A DNA stretch of 48,247 bases from contig JAITRP010000058.1 of NCBI GenBank assembly GCA_031288305.1, positions 1 to 48,247 on the forward strand. The letters are read 5' to 3'. The notes below the pieces were generated by a model. It was not told the DNA's origin, did no database searches, and saw only the letters and a list, made by a program, of their open reading frames with translations. The translations under genes and the position numbers were made by a program. Positions within the stretch are counted from its first letter, which is position 1. Each line of letters begins with the position of its first letter. Of the stretch, positions 1 through 8,529 are shown piece by piece. This DNA comes from Zoogloeaceae bacterium. GTDB lineage: Bacteria > Pseudomonadota > Gammaproteobacteria > Burkholderiales > Rhodocyclaceae.

Positions 1-132
1 TGCAAAAACCAGGATATAACCAGAAAATGAAACGTGTGAACAGCCCCCTCTGTAATGCATTGAATGTAAACGAAATTTCTGCAAACGCGATTCAATTGGC
101 ATCACGAAGGGGGAAGTGATTGTCAACAGGCC

Positions 133-1590
133 CTAGTCCAGCCCGCCGATGCACATCTGCTTGATGACCAGGTATTCCTCGATGCCGTATTTCGAGCCTT
201 CGCGCCCGAAACCGGATTGCTTGACGCCGCCGAAGGGGGAGACCTCATTCGAGATCAGGCCGGTGTTGATGCCGACCATGCCGTATTCGAGCGCTTCCGC
301 GACACGGATGACGCGGTTCAGGTCGCGGCTGAAAAAATAGCTGGCGAGCCCGAATTCGGTGGCGTTGGCAAGCGCGATGGCTTCTTCGTCGGTCGTAAAG
401 CGAAAGAGCGGCGCGATGGGGCCGAAGGTTTCCTCGCGCGCGCACAGCATGTCGGCGCTTGCCTGTGCGATCACTGTCGGCTCGAAGAACGTGCCGCCCA
501 GCGCGTGCGGCTTGCCGCCGACGAGGACGCGTCCGCCCTTGGCAAGGGCGTCGGCGACTTGCGTTTGCACTTTCTTGAGCGCGTCGGCGTCGATGAGCGG
601 GCCTTGCGTGACGCCCGGCTCGATGCCGTTGCCGACCTTGAGCGTCTTCACCTGCGCGGCGAGTTTTTCGGCGAAGGCGTCGTAGATGCCGCTGTGCACG
701 AGCAGGCGATTGGCGCAGACGCAGGTCTGGCCGCTGTTGCGGTATTTGGAGGCCATCGCCCCTTCGACGGCAAGATCGAGATCGGCGTCGTCGAAGACGA
801 TGAACGGGGCATTGCCGCCCAATTCGAAGGAGAGCTTCTTCAGGGTCGGGGCGCTCTGCGCCATCAGCAGGCGCCCAACCTCGGTCGAGCCGGTAAAAGA
901 AAGCTTCTTCACCACCGGGCTGCCGGTCAGTTCCTTGCCGATCACGGCGGCGGAGAGGCCGGTGACGACATTGAAGACGCCTGCGGGAATGCCCGCGCGT
1001 CTGGCGAGTTCGGCGAGCGCCAGGGCGGTAAGCGGCGTGTATTCCGCCGGTTTGACGATCACCGCGCAACCGGCGGCGAGCGCCGGGGCGGCCTTGCGCG
1101 TGATCATCGCGGCGGGGAAGTTCCACGGCGTGATCGCCGCGCAGACGCCGATGGGCTGCTTGAGCACGACGATGCGCTTATCACTGGTGGGCGCGGGCAT
1201 CACGTCGCCATAGACGCGGCGCGCCTCTTCCGCGAACCACTCGACGAAGCTCGCGGCGTAAGCGACTTCCCCGCGCGCCTCGGCAAGCGGCTTGCCCTGT
1301 TCGGAAGTCATGATGAGGGCGAGGTCGTCGGCGGCGTCAATGATCAGTTCGTACCACTTCTTCAGGATCAGCGCGCGCTCCTTGCCGGAACGCTTGCGCC
1401 ACGCGGCGAACGCCTTTTCGGCGGCGGCGATGGCGGCGCGGGTTTCTTCCGCGCCCAGATCGGCGACCGAGGCGAGGGTTTCGTTGGTGGCAGGGTTGGT
1501 CACGGGAAAGACGGCGTTGTTCCTGGCGGCGGTCCATTGCCCGTCGATGTAGCCTTTGTCTTTCAGCAATTCTTGGTCGTGGAGACGCAT
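133..1590 (-). CDS. gabD: NAD(P)-dependent succinate-semialdehyde dehydrogenase
   Basis: ALDH family protein with FTGSTEVGRLL, FELGGNAPFIVFDDADLD and NSGQTCVCANR active-site motifs. Follows gabT. Start refined from ORF-caller 1662 to ATG at 1590 (MRLHDQELLKDKGYIDGQW), preceded by AGGAA. Confidence 0.92.
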   Translation of the reverse strand: MRLHDQELLKDKGYIDGQWTAARNNAVFPVTNPATNETLASVADLGAEETRAAIAAAEKAFAAWRKRSGKERALILKKWYELIIDAADDLALIMTSEQGKPLAEARGEVAYAASFVEWFAEEARRVYGDVMPAPTSDKRIVVLKQPIGVCAAITPWNFPAAMITRKAAPALAAGCAVIVKPAEYTPLTALALAELARRAGIPAGVFNVVTGLSAAVIGKELTGSPVVKKLSFTGSTEVGRLLMAQSAPTLKKLSFELGGNAPFIVFDDADLDLAVEGAMASKYRNSGQTCVCANRLLVHSGIYDAFAEKLAAQVKTLKVGNGIEPGVTQGPLIDADALKKVQTQVADALAKGGRVLVGGKPHALGGTFFEPTVIAQASADMLCAREETFGPIAPLFRFTTDEEAIALANATEFGLASYFFSRDLNRVIRVAEALEYGMVGINTGLISNEVSPFGGVKQSGFGREGSKYGIEEYLVIKQMCIGGLD

Positions 1591-1674
1591 GGGGTTCCTT
1601 TCCTGTTGGGATTCGATGGGGGTTGGCGCGTCGAAATCAGCCCGCCCATGATGATAATTCATGTGCCGCGCCGA

Positions 1675-2982
1675 TCAAAGCCTGCCTTCCCTGGCAAGCC
1701 CGGAAAGCGCCGCGCCAATGATGTCCAGCCCCTCGTCGAGCACCGGATCGGAGATGGTCAGCGGCGTCATGAGGCGCAGCACATTGCCATTTACGCCACA
1801 GTTGAGGAGCAACAGACCGCGCTTTGCGGCCTCGCTCTTCAGCGCGTCGGCAATGGCGGGGGCGGGACGATTCCTGTCGCCGCCAGTGAAGAATTCGACG
1901 GCGGTCATCGCGCCCAGGCCGCGCACGTCGCCAATGCAGGCGAAGGTCTTCGCCTGGGCGGAGAAGAAGCCGCGGATGCGCTCGCCGATGGAAACGCTGC
2001 GCGCGCAGAGCTTTTCTTCCTCGACAATGTCGAGCACCGCGAGCGCGGCGGCGCAGGAAACCGGATTGCCGCCATAGGTGCCGCCCAATCCGCCGGGCGC
2101 GGCGGCGTCCATGATGTCGGCGCGGCCAACGATGGCGGAAATGGGCGTGCCGCCGCCCAGTCCCTTGGCCATGGTGAGGATGTCCGGGATCACGCCGGAA
2201 TGTTCGATGGCGAACATCTTGCCGGTGCGCGCCACGCCTGTCTGGATCTCATCGGCCACGAACACGATGCCGTGCTGGTCGGCCAGCGCGCGCAGGCGTT
2301 CGAGAAACTCGGCGGGCGCGGGAATGTAGCCGCCTTCGCCCTGCACGGGTTCGACAAGAATCGCCGCGACGCGCGCGGGGTCGATATCGTTCTTGAAGAT
2401 TTTTTCGATCCCGGCGATGGCGGCGTCGATGGAAACGCCGTGGATTTCAGAAGGATAAGGGGCGTGGAAGATGTCGCCGGGGAAAGGCCCGAAACCCGTC
2501 TTGTAGGGACTCACCTTGCCGGTGAGCGCCAGGGTGAGCAGGGTGCGGCCATGAAACGCGCCGTTGAAGGCGATTACGCCGGGGCGTCCGGTAAAGGCGC
2601 GCGCCGCCTTGATGGCGTTCTCGACGGCTTCGGCTCCCGTGTTCATGAAAAAGGTCTTTTTCGGCGCGCTGCCCGGCGCGAGCTGGTTCAGGCGTTCGGC
2701 GAGCGCCACATAGCCCTCGTAGGCGACAACCTGGAAACAGGTATGGGTGAATGCCTGCGCCTGCCGATTGATGGCGGCGATGACTTTCGGGTGGCAATGC
2801 CCGGTGTTCACCACGGCGATGCCGGCGCAGAAGTCGATGTAGCGTTTGCCTTCCACATCCCATATTTCGGCGTTGAGCGCCTTTTGCGCGAACACCGGAT
2901 GGGATTGTCCCACCCCGCGCGGCAGGGCGTCGGCGCGACGCGTCATGAGTTCGGAATTTCTTTGGAGAGTGGCCGGGGCCAT
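1675..2982 (-). CDS. gabT: 4-aminobutyrate aminotransferase (class III PLP aminotransferase)
   Basis: NTGAEAVENAIKAAR, GTYGGNPVSCAAALAVLDIVEEE and VADEIQTGVARTGKMFAIEH motifs; adjacent to gabD. Confidence 0.93.
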   Translation of the reverse strand: MAPATLQRNSELMTRRADALPRGVGQSHPVFAQKALNAEIWDVEGKRYIDFCAGIAVVNTGHCHPKVIAAINRQAQAFTHTCFQVVAYEGYVALAERLNQLAPGSAPKKTFFMNTGAEAVENAIKAARAFTGRPGVIAFNGAFHGRTLLTLALTGKVSPYKTGFGPFPGDIFHAPYPSEIHGVSIDAAIAGIEKIFKNDIDPARVAAILVEPVQGEGGYIPAPAEFLERLRALADQHGIVFVADEIQTGVARTGKMFAIEHSGVIPDILTMAKGLGGGTPISAIVGRADIMDAAAPGGLGGTYGGNPVSCAAALAVLDIVEEEKLCARSVSIGERIRGFFSAQAKTFACIGDVRGLGAMTAVEFFTGGDRNRPAPAIADALKSEAAKRGLLLLNCGVNGNVLRLMTPLTISDPVLDEGLDIIGAALSGLAREGRL

Positions 2983-3068
2983 GAAATGCTCCTTTTGTAA
3001 GGTTGCGGGTCAAGAGAAAAGAAACGGAGGAAAGCGCGCGCCTTCCTCCGGATTTTGCCGCGCGGGGA

Positions 3069-4637
3069 TCAGGCCGCCGGCACGGGCACGGGTTCGCCGC
3101 CGGTCATGTCGTCGTCCTGGCCGGAATCCTCCGCGGCGGCTTTTCCGTCGCCGAAGAGGATATGCGCGTCGCCGTGCGGCGAGACGCCACGGTCATAGGG
3201 CTTGAAGAGCAGCATGTAGACGAGACCCAGTCCCAGCACGATGCCGCAGGAGACGATCATGTTCCAGTCGCCGCCGCGCGGCCACGCCATGTTGATGATG
3301 GCGAGCACCCCGTAGACCAGCGCCGCGACATTCACCGGCCAGGCCCACGCGCCCAGGCGGAACGCGCCGGAGGGCTTCCAGCCGCGCGCGCGGGCGATGA
3401 GGGCGGCGATGACGATCATCTGGAACGACAGGTAGATGCCGATGACGCCAAAACTCACGATGGTGACGATGGCGTCCTCCATCCAGTAACTGGTGACGCA
3501 CAGGGCGCTGGTCAGCACGCCAACGAGGAGGATCGCGTTCGAGGGCACGCGATGTTTTTCCGAAACGCGGCGGAAGAGCTTGCTGCCGATGAACATGTCG
3601 TCATGCGAGTAGGCGTAGATCATGCGGCTGGCGGCGGCTTGCAGGGACAGGATGCAGGAGAGGAAGGAGATCGCCACCACCGCGACGACGAGCTTGGCGC
3701 CCACCGGCCCGAAGGCTTGATTGAGGATGGTGATGATGACGGGGACTCCGTTCTCGTCCGGGTGCAGCGCCGCCTGCATGTTCGGCACCGCGAGGATGAG
3801 CGAGACGCAGATGAACATCGCCGCCACGCCGCCGACGTAGATGGTCATGCGCATGGCCTTGGGAATGGCGCGGGAGGGATTCGGGGTTTCCTCGGCCACA
3901 TCGCCACAGGCTTCAAAACCGTAATACTGGAACAGACCGCCCAGCGAGGCCGCGAGGAAGGCCGGCCAGTAGGAGCCGTCGATATGGATGTCGAAGGTGT
4001 TGAAAAACACCCCGAAATCGTAATTGCGATGAAAGAGGAGCAAATAAGCGCCCACCGCGAGCGCGCCGATCAGCTCGCAGAGAAAGCCGAACATGGCGAC
4101 CCGTCCCAGCCAGCGCGTGCCTTCCAGATTGAAGCCGGTCACGATGGCGATGAGCGTCAGCGCGATGATCACCGTCAGCATCGACGAGGATTCCATGCCC
4201 ATCATGGAAGCGAGGAAGGGAGACGCGCCCACCGCGATGCCGGCAATGCTCGTACACAACGCCCAGGCGTAGATCCAGCCCGCCATCCACGCCCAACGCT
4301 TGCCGACGAGCCGCCGCGCCCAGGGGTAGATGCCGCCGGAAATCGGAAACTGCGAGACGACCTCGCAGAACACGAGACAGACCAGGAACTGGCACACCGC
4401 GATGATGAGATAGGTCCAGATCATCGGCGGCCCGCCCGTGGCCAAGCAGGAGCCGAAGAGGCTATAGACGCCCACCACTGGCGAAAGATAGGTGAAGCCC
4501 AGCGCGAAGTTCTGCCACAGGCTCATGCGCCGGTTGAAGTGCGGATTGACGCCCAGCGCCTTCAGTTGCGCGACATCTTCGGCATCGCCCGCTTCCACGG
4601 AAGTCGGGTTGAGCGGATCATGGATCGTTGCGGTCAT
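3069..4637 (-). CDS. APC superfamily amino acid / GABA-type permease
   Basis: About 12 hydrophobic segments, ALGFTYLSPVVGVYSLFGSCLATGGP and YYGFEACGDVAEETPNPSRAIPKAMRMTIYVGG motifs typical of the AAT/APC family; lies within the gab operon. Confidence 0.88.
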   Translation of the reverse strand: MTATIHDPLNPTSVEAGDAEDVAQLKALGVNPHFNRRMSLWQNFALGFTYLSPVVGVYSLFGSCLATGGPPMIWTYLIIAVCQFLVCLVFCEVVSQFPISGGIYPWARRLVGKRWAWMAGWIYAWALCTSIAGIAVGASPFLASMMGMESSSMLTVIIALTLIAIVTGFNLEGTRWLGRVAMFGFLCELIGALAVGAYLLLFHRNYDFGVFFNTFDIHIDGSYWPAFLAASLGGLFQYYGFEACGDVAEETPNPSRAIPKAMRMTIYVGGVAAMFICVSLILAVPNMQAALHPDENGVPVIITILNQAFGPVGAKLVVAVVAISFLSCILSLQAAASRMIYAYSHDDMFIGSKLFRRVSEKHRVPSNAILLVGVLTSALCVTSYWMEDAIVTIVSFGVIGIYLSFQMIVIAALIARARGWKPSGAFRLGAWAWPVNVAALVYGVLAIINMAWPRGGDWNMIVSCGIVLGLGLVYMLLFKPYDRGVSPHGDAHILFGDGKAAAEDSGQDDDMTGGEPVPVPAA

Positions 4638-4706
4638 GATGTTTTCTCCTCAGGATGGAATTGCAAAAAAACGGGGGAATCGGTGTGGGGTTGCTTTTTG
4701 ACGCCT

Positions 4707-6194
4707 CTAGCCAAGATGTATCCAGACTGATTTCGTCTGCATGTGGGCGAGAATGGTTTCAAAACACTTGTCGCGCCCCTGCCCGGACTGCTTGAAGCCG
4801 CCCCAGGGCTGCGTCATGTCGCCGTGTTCGTAGCAATTGACCCAGACGATGCCGGCCTCAATGTCGCGCGCCGCCCTGTGCGCGGTGGCGAGATCCTTCG
4901 TCCACACCGCCGAGGCAAGCCCGTAGATGCTGTCGTTGGCAATGGCAATGGCTTCTTCGTGATCCTTGAACTTCATCACCGCGCCCACCGGCCCGAAGAT
5001 TTCCTCGCGGGCGATGGTCATGTCGGGCGTGATCTTCCCGAAAAGCGTCGGCTGCACGTAACAGCCGTTTTCCAGACCCGCGGGCACGCCGCCGCCGAAC
5101 ACCAGTTCGCCGCCTTCGGCCTTGCCTTTTTCGATGTAGGACAAGACCCGCTGCTGCTGCTCGCGGGTGACGAGCGGCCCCATCGTGGTCGCGGGATCGA
5201 GCGGATCGCCGGGCTGAAAGCGTTTGGCGTCCTCGATGAACTTCGCCACGAATTCGTCATGAATCGATTCGTGCACAAGCAGGCGCGAGCTGGCGCTGCA
5301 CACCTCGCCCTGATTGGTGTAGATGTTGTTCACGCAATAGGTGACGGCGGTATCGAGATCGGCATCCGGCAGCACGATTTGCGGACTCTTGCCGCCGCAC
5401 TCGGTCGTCACCTTCTTCATGTTGGATTGACCGGCATAGATCAGCATCAGCTTGCCGACCTCGGTGGAACCCGTAAAACCGATCTTGTCCACGCCCATGG
5501 AGAGCGCCAGCGCGCGTCCCGCGTCCTCGCCGAAGCCATTGACCACGTTGAAGACGCCATCCGGCACGCCCGCATCCGCAATGATCTTCGCCAGCAAGAG
5601 CGCGGAGAGCGGGCTTTGCTCGGCGGGTTTCAAAATGACGGAATTGCCCGCCGCCAGCGCCGGAGCGACCTTCCAGGCCGCCATCATCAAGGGGTAATTC
5701 CAGGGCGTGACGCAGGCGACCACACCCAGCGGCTGACGCGTGATCATGTGCAGCGCGGCGGGGTCGGTGCTGGTGACGACGCCTTCCACCTTGTCGATCG
5801 CCTCGCCGAAATACTGGAAAGTGAGCGCCGAAAACGGCACGTCGCCGTTTATCAGTTCGGAGATGGACTTGCCCATGTCCAGGCAATCGAGCAGCGCGAA
5901 ATCGTCGGCGTGCGCTTCGATGCCCTGCGCGATCCGGTACATGACCGCCATGCGGTCGCGCGGCGCCATGCGCGACCAGACGCCGCTCTTGTAGGCCCGG
6001 CGCGCGACCGCGACCGCAAGATCGACATCTTTCTCATTGCCGCGCGCCACTTCGGCGATTGGCTTGCCGGTGGCCGGGTTCAACGTGGCGAAGCGTTGCC
6101 CGTCGACCGCCTCGACGAACTCGCCGCCGATGAACAGCCGGGTTTCAGGTTTGATGGCGTCGGCCAGATCGTGCCAGCGCTTCGCGTCATTCAT
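4707..6194 (-). CDS. puuC: Aldehyde dehydrogenase, PuuC-like (gamma-glutamyl-gamma-aminobutyraldehyde dehydrogenase family)
   Basis: TPWNYPLMMAAWKVAPALAAGN, GFTGSTEVGKLM and NQGEVCSASSRLLV motifs and overall PuuC/AldH-like architecture. Start refined to ATG at 6194 with AAGGAG SD. Confidence 0.8.
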   Translation of the reverse strand: MNDAKRWHDLADAIKPETRLFIGGEFVEAVDGQRFATLNPATGKPIAEVARGNEKDVDLAVAVARRAYKSGVWSRMAPRDRMAVMYRIAQGIEAHADDFALLDCLDMGKSISELINGDVPFSALTFQYFGEAIDKVEGVVTSTDPAALHMITRQPLGVVACVTPWNYPLMMAAWKVAPALAAGNSVILKPAEQSPLSALLLAKIIADAGVPDGVFNVVNGFGEDAGRALALSMGVDKIGFTGSTEVGKLMLIYAGQSNMKKVTTECGGKSPQIVLPDADLDTAVTYCVNNIYTNQGEVCSASSRLLVHESIHDEFVAKFIEDAKRFQPGDPLDPATTMGPLVTREQQQRVLSYIEKGKAEGGELVFGGGVPAGLENGCYVQPTLFGKITPDMTIAREEIFGPVGAVMKFKDHEEAIAIANDSIYGLASAVWTKDLATAHRAARDIEAGIVWVNCYEHGDMTQPWGGFKQSGQGRDKCFETILAHMQTKSVWIHLG

Positions 6195-6237
6195 GCTTCG
6201 CTCCTTCAAAGATTCGGATGAGTCGAGAGTCCCTGAC

Positions 6238-6253
6238 TGCAAGCGGTGTGCCA
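6238..6253 (-). promoter_or_regulatory. Putative sigma-54 (RpoN) -24/-12 promoter of the puuC-permease-gabT-gabD operon
   Basis: Minus strand reads TGGCAC-ACCGC-TTGCA, with GG-N10-GC spacing matching the consensus TGGCACRNNNNTTGCW. About 45 nt upstream of the puuC ATG. Confidence 0.75.
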
Positions 6254-6349
6254 AGCCGATGGAAGCGAGCGAAAATGTACCTAAGTCACTGAATGGAAAA
6301 GATTTATTTCAAGACGGCGGAGAACATCCCGCCTTGTGTGTGTGCTGCG

Positions 6350-6380
6350 TTGCAGCATGAAAAAAGCATCCATGCTGCAA
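6350..6380. promoter_or_regulatory. Candidate upstream activator site: perfect 10-bp inverted repeat TTGCAGCATG-N11-CATGCTGCAA
   Basis: Perfect dyad about 110-140 bp upstream of the predicted sigma-54 transcription start, as expected for an enhancer-binding protein site. Confidence 0.45.
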
Positions 6381-6510
6381 AAGTTCATCATTTCCGTCGT
6401 TTTCGCGTGACGTTCGGTTGCTTGTTTTTGTCTACGTTATTCTGGCGTTTTTCGCGTCGCCCGTGCGGGCGGGCCAATACCCAGTCTTGTGCACCTCCCT
6501 GCCGCGCGGA

Positions 6511-7383
6511 CTATTTGCGAAAGCTCACGCACAGAACAGCGCCGAGGATGAAGGCGGCGCCCAGGAATTCGGGGAATCCCGGCTTTTCTCCCAGAATCAG
6601 CATGCCGCCGGTGACGCCGATCAGCGGGGTGAGGAGCGAAGAGAGCGAGGAGACCGCGACCGGCAGTTTCAGGACGAGGTAATTCCACGCCCAGGAGCAG
6701 AGCATGCCGGAGATGAAGGTCATGTAGAGAAAGCCCAGCATGGGGCCGGTGCCGGGACAGGGCCAGGAGACGCCCTCGAAGAGCAGGGCGGCAAGCAGCA
6801 GGGGCAGGCTTCCCAGGGTCATCATCCAGCCGACGAACACATAGGGCGGCATCCTTACGGGAAAACGCTTGATGGAGACCACCCCGACCGCCCAGGACAC
6901 CGCCGCGGCCAGCATCAGCGCCGAGCCGACGCCATTGACGGAAAACTTGCCCGCCATCAGGGCGAAAACCCCCAGGCTACCCAGAATCAGCCCCATGAGA
7001 CGACGGCTGTTGAGTCGCTCGCGCAGCCAGCAGACGGAAAGCAGCACGCTCCACACCGGCATGGTGAACGCCAGGAGCGCGGCCCGTCCGGAAGGCAGGA
7101 GCAAGACGCCATAGGCGGAAAAAGCGCCCCAAAGGGTGATGTTCCACAGGGAAAGCCAGCAGAGGATGCGCGTTTCCCCTTGCGCCGGACGAATGGAACG
7201 CCCCTTGATTCGCGCCATCAAGAGCAGCCCCAGCCCGCCCAGGAAGGTGGACGCGCCGCGCAGCCAGAAAGGCGGAATCGCGGGCATGGAAGCCTTCACC
7301 ACCTGCCAGTTCAGGCCCCAGAAGAGCGCCACCGCCAGAAAAAGGCCAAGCTGCGCGGGGGTTGGAGCGGAATGTTCGTTCAT
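6511..7383 (-). CDS. EamA/DMT-family transporter
   Basis: About 10 TM segments; FWGLNWQVVKASMPAIPPFWLRGASTFLGGLGLL and LLTPLIGVTGGMLILGE motifs. Start refined from ORF-caller 7716 to ATG at 7383. Confidence 0.88.
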   Translation of the reverse strand: MNEHSAPTPAQLGLFLAVALFWGLNWQVVKASMPAIPPFWLRGASTFLGGLGLLLMARIKGRSIRPAQGETRILCWLSLWNITLWGAFSAYGVLLLPSGRAALLAFTMPVWSVLLSVCWLRERLNSRRLMGLILGSLGVFALMAGKFSVNGVGSALMLAAAVSWAVGVVSIKRFPVRMPPYVFVGWMMTLGSLPLLLAALLFEGVSWPCPGTGPMLGFLYMTFISGMLCSWAWNYLVLKLPVAVSSLSSLLTPLIGVTGGMLILGEKPGFPEFLGAAFILGAVLCVSFRK

Positions 7384-7390
7384 TGGTTTG

Positions 7391-7422
7391 TACGTCAAAA
7401 AGTAAAACCCTACTTTTTGCCG
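7391..7422 (-). repeat. Dispersed hairpin repeat, copy 1
   Basis: Reverse complement CGGCAAAAAGTAGGGTTTTACTTTTTGACGTA matches 27 of 32 positions of 9678-9709 on the plus strand. Confidence 0.65.
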
Positions 7423-7432
7423 GGTTGATTTG

Positions 7433-7465
7433 GGTTTGGAGGCAGGCAAAGCCTGCCTCCAAACC
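7433..7465. repeat. Perfect 15-bp-arm hairpin GGTTTGGAGGCAGGC-AAA-GCCTGCCTCCAAACC
   Basis: Read directly from the sequence; intergenic. Confidence 0.9.
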
Positions 7466-7516
7466 GTATAAAGACAACGCAAAACCGGCCCGGCCCGATT
7501 TTGGGGTTGTGTTGCC

Positions 7517-8377
7517 TTACGAATTACGCAACCTTTGCCGCATGATTTCCAGTTCTTCGCGGTGCGTGCGTCCAGCATGGAATCCGTGCGCCATTTCCAG
7601 AATGGGATCTTGCCGCGCCAGGGCGTTTTCGCATCCCTGGCGAAAATGCGCGCAAACCTTCGCCGTTTGCAACCAGCCGGAAAGCGTGGCGCAAAGCGCC
7701 TCATCGTTTTCGGCAAAAGCGTTTTCCATGGCCGTCATTTCTTCGTTGAACCCCCAGAGCAGCAAATCCTTGGCGTGGAGCAGGGCTGTCAGGCGATGAT
7801 CTTCCGCCCACAGGTCAAGCAGGGGCGAAAGATCGAAGCCGCCATGCGCGAGCATGATGAGCATTTCGTCGATGCTTTCGATACGTGGCACGTCGGGAAA
7901 GAGATCGTAATCGTAATATTGCGACAGGCAACGCGAAAAGAACGCCTTGGCCCAGGCATTGAGCAGGGTGAATTCCTCCGCTTTCCAGTCGTCTGGATTC
8001 AAACGGCTGTAGAGGGTCGTGAATTTTTCCTTGTGTCTGTACGTCTCGGGAGGAAGGTGCGTCAGCGCGCCCTCGAAACCCACGCTGCCTTCCTCGAAGC
8101 GGCTGATGAGATCGAGATAACGAGGCAAGAAATACTTGACTTCGCCAAGCGGCATCCTTTTGTCATCGAGAGCGGCAAAGTGATAGCGCCAGAACAGGTC
8201 GGCGGGAATGTCCCGCACCGCCGTCGTGCGCACGCGCTCTTGCGCCTCCATGCCCATGCAATGCTCGCAAGCCGCGAGTTTCTCCGGCGCGGGGTAGGCG
8301 GCAAACAGACGGTAGGCAAGCTCGACGAGGTCTTCCAGCGAAGCGTCCCCGGTTTTCTTTGCTTTCTTGCGCGTCAT
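7517..8377 (-). CDS. Hypothetical protein, no family recognised (N-terminal CEHCMG motif)
   Basis: 286-aa ORF in the same orientation as its neighbours with typical composition. Confidence 0.7.
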   Translation of the reverse strand: MTRKKAKKTGDASLEDLVELAYRLFAAYPAPEKLAACEHCMGMEAQERVRTTAVRDIPADLFWRYHFAALDDKRMPLGEVKYFLPRYLDLISRFEEGSVGFEGALTHLPPETYRHKEKFTTLYSRLNPDDWKAEEFTLLNAWAKAFFSRCLSQYYDYDLFPDVPRIESIDEMLIMLAHGGFDLSPLLDLWAEDHRLTALLHAKDLLLWGFNEEMTAMENAFAENDEALCATLSGWLQTAKVCAHFRQGCENALARQDPILEMAHGFHAGRTHREELEIMRQRLRNS

Positions 8378-8529
8378 CTTGAATCCCTCCGGCGGTTTTG
8401 AAGTCCGTGATTATCCGCCTTGTCCTTGCGCGTTCCATATTTTCATTTCGTCAGTTGCCAACCGACGATTTTCGGAATTCGCAAACAATTGCCGCCTGTT
8501 GGGTTCCGGCGCGTCTGCGAAATCTTATG

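Noticed and set aside
217-3000. 927-aa plus-strand ORF across the gabD/gabT region
   Set aside because: Antisense to two well-supported genes; Arg/Gly/Asp-rich translation with no recognisable domain. Long open antisense frames are expected from high-GC codon bias.
3003-4730. 575-aa plus-strand ORF opposite the APC permease (and similarly 4743-6221 opposite the ALDH)
   Set aside because: Antisense shadows with His/Arg/Asp-rich composition and no family signature.
6451-6472. CGCCCG-TG-CGGGCG hairpin downstream of the EamA gene as an intrinsic terminator
   Set aside because: No T tract follows on the minus (coding) strand, and the 2-nt loop is too tight for the full stem.
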